In this document: positions 27,244 through 35,993 of the stretch, piece after piece
Layout: each line of letters starts with the position of its first letter
How positions within the stretch are numbered: position 1 is the first letter of the stretch
DNA from: Pseudomonadota bacterium
GTDB taxonomy: Bacteria > Pseudomonadota > Gammaproteobacteria > Pseudomonadales > Pseudomonadaceae
Direction: 5' to 3'
DNA: 64,000 bases
Assembly (NCBI GenBank): GCA_023431055.1
Contig: JAEYXX010000048.1
Location: 1-64,000, forward strand
Notes under the pieces: generated by a model
The model's database searches: none
Told to the model about the DNA's origin: nothing
What the model saw: the letters and a program-made list of their open reading frames with translations, nothing else
Position numbers and translations under genes: made by a program

Positions 27244-27279
27244 GAGCGGGAGGGCTATCGCGGCTGAAACCGCTCCCAC
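27244..27279. repeat. REP-type palindrome
   Basis: GGAGCGGGAGGGCTATCGCG and GCTGAAACCGCTCCCAC, a variant of the GTAGGAGCGGCTTCAGCCGCGA repeat. It occupies the gap between the carboxylase start and the ispA end. Confidence 0.65.
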
Positions 27280-27288
27280 AAGCGCTGT

Positions 27289-28176
27289 TCAGCTGCGCCG
27301 TTCGACGATATAGCGCGCCAGTTCACGCAGCGGTTCGGCGCTGTTGCTGAAGGGACGCAGCACGTGCAGAGCTTGGTCGCGCAGTTCCAAGGCGTAGTCC
27401 TTGGCTGCGTCGAGGCCAAGCAGGGCGGGGTAGGTGGGTTTGTCGTGGGCTTCGTCCTTGCCCTGGGTCTTGCCCAGGGTGGCGGTGTCGCTTTCCACGT
27501 CGAGAATGTCGTCCTGCACCTGGAAGGCCAGGCCGATGGCGCGGGCGTATTGCAGCAGGGCCTTGCGCGCGAGTTCGTCATGGTTGCCGCTGGCCAGGGC
27601 GCCGAGTGCCACGCTGGCCTCGATCAGTGCGCCGGTCTTGTGCCGGTGCATGACTTCCAGCGCCTGCTGGTCGAGTTGCAGGCCTACCGAACCAAGGTCG
27701 ATGGCCTGGCCACCAACCATGCCGGCCGGGCCTGCGGCCTGGCTGAGCAATTCGATCATCTGCAGGCGCGTCTCGGCATTCTGTGGATTGCGCCTGCGGT
27801 CGACGAGCACGCCGAAGGCCAGGCTTTGCAGGGCGTCGCCAGCGAGGATGGCGCTGGCTTCGTCGAAGGCCTTGTGCGTGGTTGGCTGGCCGCGTCGCAG
27901 GTCATCGTCGTCCATGGCCGGCAGGTCGTCATGCACCAGCGAATAGGCATGGATCAGCTCCACTGCGCAGGCGGCGCCGTCGGCGCGCGCGATATCGCCT
28001 TCCAGTGCTTCACAGGCGGCATAGACCAGCAGCGGGCGCACCCGCTTGCCACCGTTCATCACGCTGTAGCGCATGGCCTGGTAGAGCCGGTCGAGTTCTG
28101 TGCGTGGCGCCTGGAACAGGGCGTCCAGGGCCGCATCGACGCGCGTCTGGCAGCGCTTCTGGTACGCGGCGATCAT
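27289..28176 (-). CDS. ispA: (2E,6E)-farnesyl diphosphate synthase
   Basis: 295 residues from ATG 28176 ([10 protein letters not shown]), overlapping the xseB stop. A longer frame is out of place inside xseB. Prenyl elongation enzyme: the first Asp-rich motif is DDLPAMD at 83-89 and the second is QVQDDILD near residue 230. [10 protein letters not shown] and HKTGALI complete the active site. The spacing of the first motif (DDxxxxD) is bacterial-FPP-synthase type. It supplies farnesyl diphosphate for quinone and undecaprenol pathways. Confidence 0.96.
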   Translation of the reverse strand: MIAAYQKRCQTRVDAALDALFQAPRTELDRLYQAMRYSVMNGGKRVRPLLVYAACEALEGDIARADGAACAVELIHAYSLVHDDLPAMDDDDLRRGQPTTHKAFDEASAILAGDALQSLAFGVLVDRRRNPQNAETRLQMIELLSQAAGPAGMVGGQAIDLGSVGLQLDQQALEVMHRHKTGALIEASVALGALASGNHDELARKALLQYARAIGLAFQVQDDILDVESDTATLGKTQGKDEAHDKPTYPALLGLDAAKDYALELRDQALHVLRPFSNSAEPLRELARYIVERRS

Positions 28177-28415
28177 GCCGTTTCGTCCGTGTCGAAGGGC
28201 GCTGCCTGCAGCTCGCCATCGCGCTCCAGCAGTATCTGCACCTTCTGCTCGGCCTGGGCCAGGGCGGCCTGGCATTCGCGGGTCAGGCCGATGCCCTGCT
28301 CGAAGGCGGTCAGCGAATCTTCCAGCGACAGCTCGCCGCTCTCCATGCGCTCGACCAGCGTCTGTAGCTCGGCGAGGGAGTGTTCGAAGTCGGGGGCGGC
28401 TTTCTTGCGGGCCAT
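28173..28415 (-). CDS. xseB: Exodeoxyribonuclease VII small subunit
   Basis: 80 residues from ATG 28415 ([10 protein letters not shown]). Short helical protein with the family core [20 protein letters not shown] and [19 protein letters not shown]. With XseA it degrades single-stranded DNA. It overlaps ispA by 4 bases (ATGA), the usual xseB-ispA coupling. Confidence 0.95.
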   Translation of the reverse strand: MARKKAAPDFEHSLAELQTLVERMESGELSLEDSLTAFEQGIGLTRECQAALAQAEQKVQILLERDGELQAAPFDTDETA

Positions 28416-28506
28416 GATGCGGGTTCTCGCTGATTCTGGAACGGGCGCGACACTAGCAGAGCCGCGCCACTCGGGCAAATCAGGGGGGCTGATCGATAGG
28501 TGCTTT

Positions 28507-28589
28507 TAGGAGCGGCTGGGCGGCATTCCGTTTTATCCGTGATGCTGTCCAGGCACTCGCCGGCTATCGCGGCTGAAGCCGCTCCTACG
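28507..28589. repeat. REP pair, GTAGGAGCGGCT family
   Basis: TAGGAGCGGCTGGGCGGCAT at the left, and GCTATCGCGGCTGAAGCCGCTCCTACG at the right in opposite orientation. A Pseudomonas BIME-like pair between xseB and the TSUP transporter gene. Confidence 0.75.
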
Positions 28590-28602
28590 TGGGGGCCCTT
28601 TA

Positions 28603-29373
28603 TTAAGCGGAAAAGTAAGTGCTCCAGAAGTAGTACAGCGTCATACCGCTACCCACCAGAATGACGAAGGCGCGCAGCAGCGCTGGCGGCAGTTTCTCGC
28701 CCAGTGCGCCGCCGGCATAACCGCCGATCGTAGCGCCGGTGAGCAGAATGGCCAGCTCGTACCAGCTGACCCGGCCGGCGATGACGAAGGTCAGCGTGGC
28801 GATGCTGTAGATCACTGCCGAGATCAGGTTCTTCAGGGCGTTGGCCCGCGCCAGCGGGTGACCTTCGATGGAGAAGGCAGCGAGCTGCAGGATGCCCATG
28901 CCGGCACCGAAGTAGCCGCCGTAGATCGAGACGCCGATATGCGCGCCCAGCGACAGCGGCGTATGCGGCGGATGCTCTGACTCCTTGCGCCGTGCTGCCA
29001 GCCAGCGGCCCAGCCAGGGGCTGGCGGCGAACAGCGCGGTGGCGGCCAGCAATAGCCAGGGGATCAGCACGCGGAACACGTCATCGCCGCCGGCCAGCAG
29101 CAACAGGCCGCCGAGCAGGCCACCGGCCAGACCGGCCAGCAGCAGCGGAAGCAGATAACGCCCCAGCGGCCGCAACGAGGCACGTGCTGCCCACGCACCA
29201 GCCAGGCTGGCCGGCCACAGCGCCACGGCGTTGGTGGCATTGGCGGTCACCGGCGGCAGGCCGGCGGCGAGCAGGGCGGGGAAGGAAAAGAAGGTACCGC
29301 CGCCAGCCAGGGCATTCATGCCCCCAGCGGCGAAACCGGCGAGGGCCAACAGCAGCAGATCAGGCAGGGACAT
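28603..29373 (-). CDS. TSUP (TauE/SafE) family membrane transporter
   Basis: 256 residues from ATG 29373; two further codons upstream are possible. About eight hydrophobic helices. The N-terminal repeat signature is GFAAGGMNALAGGGTFFSFPALLAAG and the C-terminal repeat is IGVSIYGGYFGAGMGILQLA, both typical of TauE/SafE (sulfite/organosulfonate or small-anion exporters). The substrate cannot be deduced. It is divergent from pcaQ. Confidence 0.85.
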   Translation of the reverse strand: MSLPDLLLLALAGFAAGGMNALAGGGTFFSFPALLAAGLPPVTANATNAVALWPASLAGAWAARASLRPLGRYLLPLLLAGLAGGLLGGLLLLAGGDDVFRVLIPWLLLAATALFAASPWLGRWLAARRKESEHPPHTPLSLGAHIGVSIYGGYFGAGMGILQLAAFSIEGHPLARANALKNLISAVIYSIATLTFVIAGRVSWYELAILLTGATIGGYAGGALGEKLPPALLRAFVILVGSGMTLYYFWSTYFSA

Positions 29374-29519
29374 CGGGCAAGCTCGCACAAAAAAGGTGCA
29401 GCATAGAGCTGACCCAACGGTCAGCCAAGTGCGACCAAAGTGACGAACCTGCCAATTGTCGTCTGTGCCAGGCCTGTGCTTTGAGGCATCATCGCGGGCA
29501 TCTGTTTTCGGTGCCTGCG

Positions 29520-30452
29520 ATGAACATCGACACCCGTATCAAATTCCGCCACCTGCTGTGCTTTCTCGAAATCGCCCGTCAGCGCAGCTTCGCCAAGGCA
29601 GCCGATGCCCTGGCGGTCAGCCAGCCGGCGATCTCCAAGACCCTCAAGGAGTTGGAAGAAATCCTCGAGGCCAGCCTGTTCGAGCGGGGCAGGAACGGTG
29701 TGAGCTTGACGGCTGCCGGGGTCGCCTTCATGCGTTACGCCGGCCCGTGCGTGCAGGCGCTGCGCGATGGGGTGAACAGTCTTCGCGAAGGTGAGCACGA
29801 GGCCGGCCAGGTGCGAGTCGGCGTGCTGTCCACCGTCGAGAGTCTGCTGATTCCCGAGGTGGTGCGGCGTCTGCATGAGCGGCATTCGGCGCTGGTGGTC
29901 AGCGTGGCGACCGGGCCGGGAGCCTATCTGCTCAGCCAGTTGCGCGTTGGCGAGTTGGATCTGGTGATCGGGCGCATGACCGACAGCCCCGATATCCAGG
30001 GCCTGACCTTCGAGCATCTTTACAGCGAGTCGATGACCCTGGTGGTGCGCCCCGATCATCCGTTGCTGGCTGTCGGTGACGAGACGCTCGGGCAACTGGG
30101 TGATTACCCCCTGGTGTTGCCGACGCAGGGCACCACCATTCGCAAGCATGCCGATAGCCTGTTCGTGCAGTGCGGGGTGACGCCCTCGCGCCAGCGTCTG
30201 GAAACCTTGTCGCCGGCACTCAGCAGGCGCTATGTGCTGTGCAGTGACGCGCTATGGGTGGCGCCGCAGGACGCGGTATGCCTCGACGTGCAGCGTGGCG
30301 AACTGATCGAACTGCAACTGCCGGTACGCGAGCCGGGGGGCTCGGTGGGCATCTGCCGTAACAGTGCGCTGGGTCTGTCACTGGCGGGGGAGCGCTTCTG
30401 CGATGTGCTGCGCGAGGTGGCGCAGGCCTATCGGGATGGCCTATTTCCATAA
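29520..30452 (+). CDS. pcaQ: LysR-type activator PcaQ
   Basis: 310 residues from ATG 29520; the frame is open far upstream but lacks coding features there. N-terminal winged HTH (FRHLLCFLEIARQRSFAKAA, then LAVSQPAISKTLKELEEIL) and a LysR substrate domain from about residue 90. PcaQ activates protocatechuate genes in response to a pathway intermediate, beta-carboxy-cis,cis-muconate and/or the gamma-lactone in relatives. It reads in the same direction as pcaHG, unlike the divergent layout of Rhizobiaceae. The predicted PcaQ site overlaps its own stop codon. Confidence 0.92.
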   Translation: MNIDTRIKFRHLLCFLEIARQRSFAKAADALAVSQPAISKTLKELEEILEASLFERGRNGVSLTAAGVAFMRYAGPCVQALRDGVNSLREGEHEAGQVRVGVLSTVESLLIPEVVRRLHERHSALVVSVATGPGAYLLSQLRVGELDLVIGRMTDSPDIQGLTFEHLYSESMTLVVRPDHPLLAVGDETLGQLGDYPLVLPTQGTTIRKHADSLFVQCGVTPSRQRLETLSPALSRRYVLCSDALWVAPQDAVCLDVQRGELIELQLPVREPGGSVGICRNSALGLSLAGERFCDVLREVAQAYRDGLFP

Positions 30453-30464
30453 CCTATTGGTTAT
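30449..30464 (+). promoter_or_regulatory. PcaQ operator
   Basis: ATAACCTATTGGTTAT is a perfect palindrome around ATAACC-N4-GGTTA. It matches the reported PcaQ site ATAACC-N4-GGTTAA at all but the last position. It overlaps the TAA stop of pcaQ (30450-30452) and lies 115 bases upstream of pcaH. Confidence 0.85.
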
Positions 30465-30578
30465 GTGTTGGCGGCATCTTTTCAATGTTCAGCCGGGCTG
30501 CCTTGGCCGAGACTGCGCCAACTTGCCGGGGGAACGTGCCCCCGCGTGACTCCACAATACTCACAACAGGAGTGCGCC

Positions 30579-31298
30579 ATGCCTGCCGAGGACAATCGCC
30601 GTTTCGTCATTCGCGACCGCAACTGGCATCCGAAAGCCTTCACCCCCGACTACAAGACTTCCATCGCCCGTTCACCGCGCCAGGCGCTGGTGAGCATCCC
30701 GCAATCGATCTCCGAGACCACGGGCCCGGACTTCTCGCACCTGAAGTTCGCCGAGCACGACAACGACCTGCTGCTCAACTTCAACAACGGTGGCCTGCCC
30801 ATTGGCGAGCGCATCATCGTTTCCGGTCGGGTGATGGATCAGTACGGCAAGCCGATCCCGCATACCCTGGTGGAGATGTGGCAGGCCAACGCCGGTGGCC
30901 GCTACCGGCACAAGAACGACCGCTATCTGGCGCCGCTCGATCCCAACTTCGGTGGTGTCGGCCGCGCGCTGACCGACAGCGAAGGCCGCTACATCTTCCG
31001 CACCATCAAGCCCGGCCCCTATCCGTGGCGTAACAATCCCAACGACTGGCGCCCGGCGCATATCCACTTTTCGCTCAACGGCCCGTCGATCTCCACGCGC
31101 CTGATTACCCAGCTGTATTTCGAGGGCGATCCGCTGATCCCGCTGTGCCCGATCGTCAAATCCATCGCCAACCCGGACGCGGTACAGACGCTGATCGCCA
31201 AGCTGGACATGGGCACGGCCAATCCGATGGATTGCCTGGCCTATCGCTTCGATATCGTGCTGCGTGGCCAACGCCAGACCCATTTCGAGAACAAATAA
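30579..31298 (+). CDS. pcaH: Protocatechuate 3,4-dioxygenase beta subunit
   Basis: 239 residues from ATG 30579 behind ACAGGAG. Carries the Fe(III) site that cleaves protocatechuate between its hydroxyls to beta-carboxy-cis,cis-muconate. The four ligands are visible: Tyr109 (in [10 protein letters not shown]), Tyr148 (GPYPWRNN), and His161 and His163 (PAHIHFSL). Each is one residue later than the P. putida numbering (108/147/160/162). It forms an operon with pcaG 12 bases downstream. Confidence 0.98.
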   Translation: MPAEDNRRFVIRDRNWHPKAFTPDYKTSIARSPRQALVSIPQSISETTGPDFSHLKFAEHDNDLLLNFNNGGLPIGERIIVSGRVMDQYGKPIPHTLVEMWQANAGGRYRHKNDRYLAPLDPNFGGVGRALTDSEGRYIFRTIKPGPYPWRNNPNDWRPAHIHFSLNGPSISTRLITQLYFEGDPLIPLCPIVKSIANPDAVQTLIAKLDMGTANPMDCLAYRFDIVLRGQRQTHFENK

Positions 31299-31310
31299 GG
31301 AGGGATGACC

Positions 31311-31919
31311 ATGCCTGTTGAATTGCTGCCGGAAACCCCTTCGCAAACCGCCGGCCCCTACGTACATATCGGCCTGGCCCTGGCTGCGGCCGGCAACCCG
31401 ACCCGCGAGCAGGAAATCTGGAACCAGATGGCCAAGCCCGACGCGCCGGGTGAGCACATCATCCTGGTCGGCCACGTCTACGACGGCAATGGCCACCTGG
31501 TGCGCGATGCCTTCCTCGAACTGTGGCAGGCCGATCATCAGGGCAACTACGACGAGGACTATGATCAGAGCAAGGCCTTCAATGGTTTCGCTCGTACCGC
31601 CACCACCTTCGATGCCGGCAGCGAGTGGTTCGCCTACACGGTCAAGCCGGGTGTGGTGAAAAACGCCGCCGGGGTGCCGATGGCGCCGCATATCAACGTC
31701 GCGCTGTTCGCTCGGGGCATCAACATCCACCTCAATACTCGCCTGTATTTCGAGGATGAGGGCGAAGCCAACGCCAAGGATCCGGTGCTCAACCTGATCG
31801 AGCAGCCGCAGCGTCGCGAGACGCTGATCGCCAAGCGTTGCGAAGTCGATGGCAAGCCGGCCTATCGCTTCGATATCCGCATTCAGGGTGAGGGCGAGAC
31901 GGTCTTCTTTGACTTCTGA
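31311..31919 (+). CDS. pcaG: Protocatechuate 3,4-dioxygenase alpha subunit
   Basis: 202 residues from ATG 31311, chosen over the ATG at 31305 because AGGAGG (31298-31303) is then 7 bases away. Intradiol dioxygenase fold without the iron ligands. LLPETPSQTAGPYVHIGLA and ELWQADHQGNYDEDYD are typical; the alpha chain completes the substrate pocket of the (alpha-beta)n dioxygenase. The next gene overlaps its end. Confidence 0.97.
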   Translation: MPVELLPETPSQTAGPYVHIGLALAAAGNPTREQEIWNQMAKPDAPGEHIILVGHVYDGNGHLVRDAFLELWQADHQGNYDEDYDQSKAFNGFARTATTFDAGSEWFAYTVKPGVVKNAAGVPMAPHINVALFARGINIHLNTRLYFEDEGEANAKDPVLNLIEQPQRRETLIAKRCEVDGKPAYRFDIRIQGEGETVFFDF

Positions 31920-32931
31920 GTTGTACACGCAGGCCGCGCACCTCATCGAGGCGCGAGGCCTGCATCTGGATGACGCCCAAGAGCGCATGCTCGCCCGCCT
32001 GGCCGATTGGCTGCAGGCGCGTATGCGGCCGTCTGCCTGGCGCCGTCGGCCAGCGGCTGGCGCCTATCTCTGGGGTGGTGTCGGGCGCGGCAAGAGCTTG
32101 TTGCTGGCAGCCTTGTTCGAGGCCGCGCCAGTGGCCAGCAAGCGCCGCGTGCATGTCCATGCGCTGCTGCAGGAAGTGCAGCAGCGCATGCTGTGCCATA
32201 CCGGGCAAAGCGATCCCTTGCTGCGGGTGGCCGACGAGCTGGCCAGCGAAGCGCGGCTGCTCTTTCTCGACGAATTTCACGTTCACGATATCGGTGATGC
32301 GATCCTGCTTGGACGCCTCTTGCAACCATTGATCGCGCGCGGCTGCATCCTGCTGCTGAGCTCCAACTACGCTCCCGCGCAGTTGTGCCCAAACCCGCTG
32401 TATCACAGCCGCTTCAAGCCCTTCGCCACGCTGCTGGAAAAGCGCTGCCTGGTGCTGGAAATGGATGCTGGCCCCGACTACCGCGCGGCCAGTTCGCAGC
32501 ACTGGGGGCGCTATCTGCAAGGCCCTGCGACCCTGCTGGAGGCGCGCCTGGCGCACCTGCCGGCCGCTGCGCAGTTGCTTGTACAGCGCCGTACGCTGAC
32601 ACTGCGCGGTATGGATGAACGCACGATCTGGCTGGATTTTCCCGCACTCTGTCGCCAGCCGCTGGCCAGTAGTGATTACCTGCACCTGTGCCAGCGCTTC
32701 GCTCATATCGCCATTGGCGAGTTGCCGCTCGTGGCGCGCTGCTCGCCGGACGAACAGCAGCGTCTGATCAACTTCATCGACATCGCCTACGACCAAGGCT
32801 GCGAGCTGTGGCTGCAGGCCGAACACAGCCTCGAAGCGCTGTGCGCAGGTGTCGCCCATGGCGACTTTTCCCGTACGCGCAGCCGCCTGACGCAACTGCG
32901 TCAGGAGCAGCTGGAGTGCCTGGCATGCTAG
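31909..32931 (+). CDS. AFG1/ZapE-like AAA ATPase
   Basis: About 340 residues if the TTG at 31909 is the start; TTG 31921 is the alternative, and both overlap or abut the pcaG stop. Walker A is WGGVGRGKS at ~55-63, Walker B is LLFLDEFHV, and sensor-1 is LLLSSNYAP. These are the AFG1/ZapE family marks. ZapE helps cell division and AFG1 helps quality control of membrane proteins; the role of this copy is unknown. It is unusual inside a pca cluster and rather divergent (KS instead of KT after the P-loop Gly). It may be a paralogue of a housekeeping ZapE elsewhere. Confidence 0.8.
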   Translation: MTSELYTQAAHLIEARGLHLDDAQERMLARLADWLQARMRPSAWRRRPAAGAYLWGGVGRGKSLLLAALFEAAPVASKRRVHVHALLQEVQQRMLCHTGQSDPLLRVADELASEARLLFLDEFHVHDIGDAILLGRLLQPLIARGCILLLSSNYAPAQLCPNPLYHSRFKPFATLLEKRCLVLEMDAGPDYRAASSQHWGRYLQGPATLLEARLAHLPAAAQLLVQRRTLTLRGMDERTIWLDFPALCRQPLASSDYLHLCQRFAHIAIGELPLVARCSPDEQQRLINFIDIAYDQGCELWLQAEHSLEALCAGVAHGDFSRTRSRLTQLRQEQLECLAC

Positions 32932-33872
32932 CGGTGCTGAGCATCACCGCGCCGATCTTCATCCTTATCGGTTTGGGTTTTTTCTCGGCGCGCATCGGTC
33001 TGGTCAACCGCGAACAGGCGCGCGGCATGGGCGCTTTCGTCATCCACTTCGCGCTGCCTGCGCTGGTGTTCAAGGCGCTGGCCGAGCGTAGTCTGGGTGA
33101 GGTGCTCAACTGGCCTTATCTGGGCGCCTATGCCCTGGCCTCGCTGAGCCTGTTTGGCTTCGGCCTGCTGCTGGCGCGGCGCTGGCGTGGGCAGAGCCTT
33201 TCGCAGAGTGCGATCCTGGCCATGGGCATGTCGGTGTCCAACAGTGGCTTTATCGGCTATCCCATCGCGGTCATGGTGATTGGCCCCACAGCCGGGCTGG
33301 CCATGGCCCTCGGCATGCTGGTGGAAAACCTGCTGATGGTGCCTCTGGCGCTGGCCTTGGCCGAAGCTGGACAGCAGCAGGGAAGGGGGCTGACGGTGCT
33401 ACGCGAGACAGTAAGGCGCCTGCTGCGCAACCCGCTGATCATCGCCATCGTACTGGGCTTGGCCATGTCGCTATCGGGCCTGCGCCTGCCGCTGGTGCCG
33501 GCGCGGGTCGTCGAGATGCTCGCCGCCGCTTCGGCGCCGGTGGCGTTGTTCGTGATCGGCGCCACCCTCTACGGCATGAAAATCGGCGGCATGGCGGCGG
33601 ATCTGGCGCAGACCGCGATCGGCAAGCTGATCCTGCATCCCTTGCTGGTGTTCGCCGCGCTGAGTCTGGTACCGGATATCGACCCATTGCTTATGGTGGC
33701 CGGCCTGCTGTTCGCCAGCGCGCCGATGATGAGCGTGTTCCCCATTCTCGGGCAGCGCTTTGGCCTGGAGGAGCGCTGCGCCGCCGCGCTGGTGGGCTGC
33801 ACGGTGCTGGCCTTCTTCAGCGTCAGCGCCGTGCTGGCTTTGCTGCGTTGGCAGGGGCTGTTGCCGGGGTGA
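32925..33872 (+). CDS. AEC (auxin efflux carrier) family transporter
   Basis: 315 residues from ATG 32925, overlapping the ATPase stop. About ten membrane helices in two inverted halves. The N-terminal ITAPIFILIGLGFFSARIGL and SVSNSGFIGYPI carry the family signature; the C-terminal half has LFASAPMMSVFPILGQRFG. Members move malonate, malate or other carboxylates. Placement after pcaHG suggests an aromatic or dicarboxylic acid, but the substrate is not shown. Confidence 0.85.
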   Translation: MLAVLSITAPIFILIGLGFFSARIGLVNREQARGMGAFVIHFALPALVFKALAERSLGEVLNWPYLGAYALASLSLFGFGLLLARRWRGQSLSQSAILAMGMSVSNSGFIGYPIAVMVIGPTAGLAMALGMLVENLLMVPLALALAEAGQQQGRGLTVLRETVRRLLRNPLIIAIVLGLAMSLSGLRLPLVPARVVEMLAAASAPVALFVIGATLYGMKIGGMAADLAQTAIGKLILHPLLVFAALSLVPDIDPLLMVAGLLFASAPMMSVFPILGQRFGLEERCAAALVGCTVLAFFSVSAVLALLRWQGLLPG

Positions 33873-33903
33873 GTGGGCTACGCATTGGTGGGAGGCGCTT
33901 TAG

Positions 33904-34043
33904 CAGGCCGTTGAAAAACTACCTGCGTTGGCAATCCTGCGTTAAAAACGACCTCAAAATGCTCATTTACAACACGTAAACTGCGCTTTTTCGGTCGTTT
34001 TTGCCTTGTCTTGCCTGCCTCGCCTACGTTTTTCAACGGTCTG
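33904..34043. repeat. 140-bp palindromic element with 16-bp terminal inverted repeats
   Basis: CAGGCCGTTGAAAAAC at 33904-33919 mirrors GTTTTTCAACGGTCTG at 34028-34043 with one mismatch. The middle contains facing GTTAAAAACGACC and GGTCGTTTTTGCC arms. No ORF. A non-autonomous mobile or REP-like Pseudomonas repeat, between the AEC gene and the pcaR promoter. A half REP (GTCGCGGCTAAAGCCCCTCCCAC) follows to about 34091. Confidence 0.7.
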
Positions 34044-34137
34044 TTAGCGGCGAGAATCATCGACAGCAGTCGCGGCTAAAGCCCCTCCCACAGAGGAGTG
34101 TTCATCGCTTGTCGCTATTTACGATTACCGCACACTG

Positions 34138-34152
34138 GTTCGATAATCGCCA
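34138..34152 (+). promoter_or_regulatory. PcaR box upstream of pcaR
   Basis: GTTCGATAATCGCCA matches 13 of 15 positions of the P. putida PcaR word GTTCGATAATCGCAC (recalled). It is 30 bases before the pcaR ATG, so it probably overlaps the -10 region and mediates autoregulation. Confidence 0.75.
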
Positions 34153-34181
34153 GGCGCTGTTCTTCCAGCCCTGGAGGCCTC

Positions 34182-35027
34182 ATGAGTGAATCCCGTCCGC
34201 CATTGACCAGTCTTGCGCCACCTCCCTACGTGTCGCCGGCCAAGCGCATCGAAGAGTTCGCCGGCGACCCCAATTTCATGACCTCCCTGGCCCGTGGCCT
34301 GGCGGTGATCAATGCCTTTCAAGAGCGCAAGCGCCACCTGACCATCGCGCAGATCAGCCACCGCACCGAGATTCCGCGTGCCGCCGTGCGCCGCTGCCTC
34401 TACACGCTGATGAAGCTGGGCTATGTCACCACCGACGGGCGCACCTACTCACTGCTGCCCAAGGTGCTCACCCTGGGCCACGCCTACCTGTCGTCGACGC
34501 CCTTGGCGGTGTCTGCGCAGCCCTTCCTCGACCGCCTCAGCGAGCAGCTGCACGAAGCCTGCAACCTGGCGACACTGGAGGGCGAACAGGTGCTCTACAT
34601 CGCCCGCTCGGCCATTCCGCAACGGTTGATCTCGGTGGACCTGAGCGTCGGCAGCCGCTTGCCGGCGTACTGCACGTCGATGGGCCGCATCCTCCTGGCC
34701 GCGCTGGATGACGATCAGTTGCAAGACTACCTGGCCCACGCCGAGATGCAGCCCAAGACCAGCCGTACCTTGCACACCCCCGAGGCGCTGTGGGAGTGCC
34801 TGCAGCGCGTGCGTCATCAGGGCTGGTGCGTGGTCGATCAGGAGCTGGAGCAAGGCCTGCGTTCGCTGGCCGTGCCGGTCTATGACTCTGCCGGTCATGT
34901 GCTGGCGGCCATGAACATCAGTACCCACGCCAGCCGGGTGCCGACTACCGAGCTGGAGAAACGCTTCCTGCCGTTGATGCTCAGTGCCAGTCGCGAGTTG
35001 AGCAGCCAGTTGTTCCGTCCGGCCTGA
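34182..35027 (+). CDS. pcaR: IclR-family regulator PcaR
   Basis: 281 residues from ATG 34182 behind TGGAGG. N-terminal helix-turn-helix with the typical RGLAVINAFQERKRHLTIAQ and PRAAVRRCLYTLMKLGYV. The effector domain includes LSVGSRLPAYCTSMGRILLA. The sequence closely follows P. putida PcaR, which activates pca genes with beta-ketoadipate. Matching boxes lie before pcaR, pcaI, dctP and aroQ. Confidence 0.95.
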   Translation: MSESRPPLTSLAPPPYVSPAKRIEEFAGDPNFMTSLARGLAVINAFQERKRHLTIAQISHRTEIPRAAVRRCLYTLMKLGYVTTDGRTYSLLPKVLTLGHAYLSSTPLAVSAQPFLDRLSEQLHEACNLATLEGEQVLYIARSAIPQRLISVDLSVGSRLPAYCTSMGRILLAALDDDQLQDYLAHAEMQPKTSRTLHTPEALWECLQRVRHQGWCVVDQELEQGLRSLAVPVYDSAGHVLAAMNISTHASRVPTTELEKRFLPLMLSASRELSSQLFRPA

Positions 35028-35039
35028 AAAATGGAAGTC

Positions 35040-35072
35040 GTTCGATAATCGCCCCGTATGGCGATTATCGGA
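35040..35072 (+). promoter_or_regulatory. Paired PcaR boxes upstream of pcaIJF
   Basis: GTTCGATAATCGCCC (35040-35054; 14 of 15 match) and the inverted GGCGATTATCGGA (35060-35072) form a convergent pair. They begin 13 bases after pcaR ends and ~100 bases before pcaI. They are the expected sites for activation of pcaIJ by PcaR. Confidence 0.85.
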
Positions 35073-35141
35073 TTGTTCTCGGTCGGGCCGTTTCTTAAGG
35101 TTGCATTCACCTGTCATCTGCAACCTGACGAGAACAATACG

Positions 35142-35993
35142 ATGGCCGACATCATCACCCTGCGCGACGCCATTTCGCGCCTTGTCCACGACGGCGATTG
35201 CATCGCCCTCGAAGGCTTTACCCACCTGATTCCTACTGCCGCTGCTCATGAGTTGATCCGCCAGGGCAAGAAAGACCTGCACCTGGTGCGTATGACCCCG
35301 GATCTGGTCTACGACCTGCTGATCGGTGCCGGCTGTGCGCGCAAGCTGACCTTCTCCTGGGGCGGCAACCCCGGTGTCGGTTCGCTGCACCGCCTGCGCG
35401 ATGCGGTCGAGAAACACTGGCCGCACAAGCTGGAGATTAGCGAGCACAGCCACGCCGCCATGGCCAACGCCTACGTGGCCGGTGCCTCCAACCTGCCGTT
35501 CGCCGTGCTGCGCGGCTACCAGGGCTCTGACCTGGTCAAGGTCAACCCGGACATCAAGTTCATCGACTGCCCGTTCACCGGCGAGAAGCTGGCGGCGATC
35601 CCCAGCGTGCGCCCGGACGTCACCGTGATCCACGCGCAGAAGGCCGACCGCAAGGGCAACGCGCTGATCCAGGGCATCCTGGGTGTGCAGAAAGAAGCCG
35701 CCCTGGCCGCCAAGCGCTGCATCGTCACCGTCGAGGAAATCGTCGACGATCTGCAGGCGCCGATGAACGCCTGCGTCCTGCCGACCTGGGCCATCAGCGC
35801 GGTCTGCGTGGTGCCCGGCGGTGCCCATCCGTCCTACGCCCACGGCTACTACGAGCGCGACAATCGCTTCTATCAGGCCTGGGATCCGATTGCCCGCGAC
35901 CGCGACACCTTCACCGCCTGGATCGATGAGTACATCCGTGGCACCGAGGATTTTGCGCAGTACCAGGCGAAAGTGAATGGGGAGGCCAAGTGA
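35142..35993 (+). CDS. pcaI: 3-oxoadipate CoA-transferase subunit A
   Basis: 283 residues from ATG 35142. Transfers CoA from succinyl-CoA to beta-ketoadipate together with PcaJ. GCARKLTFSWGGNPGVGSLH and the glycine-rich CoA region fit class I CoA-transferases. Its stop overlaps the pcaJ start (TGATG). The length is longer than the ~231-residue P. putida PcaI. It resembles the longer ~280-residue form (glutaconate-CoA-transferase type) found beside pcaJ in P. aeruginosa. Confidence 0.93.
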   Translation: MADIITLRDAISRLVHDGDCIALEGFTHLIPTAAAHELIRQGKKDLHLVRMTPDLVYDLLIGAGCARKLTFSWGGNPGVGSLHRLRDAVEKHWPHKLEISEHSHAAMANAYVAGASNLPFAVLRGYQGSDLVKVNPDIKFIDCPFTGEKLAAIPSVRPDVTVIHAQKADRKGNALIQGILGVQKEAALAAKRCIVTVEEIVDDLQAPMNACVLPTWAISAVCVVPGGAHPSYAHGYYERDNRFYQAWDPIARDRDTFTAWIDEYIRGTEDFAQYQAKVNGEAK

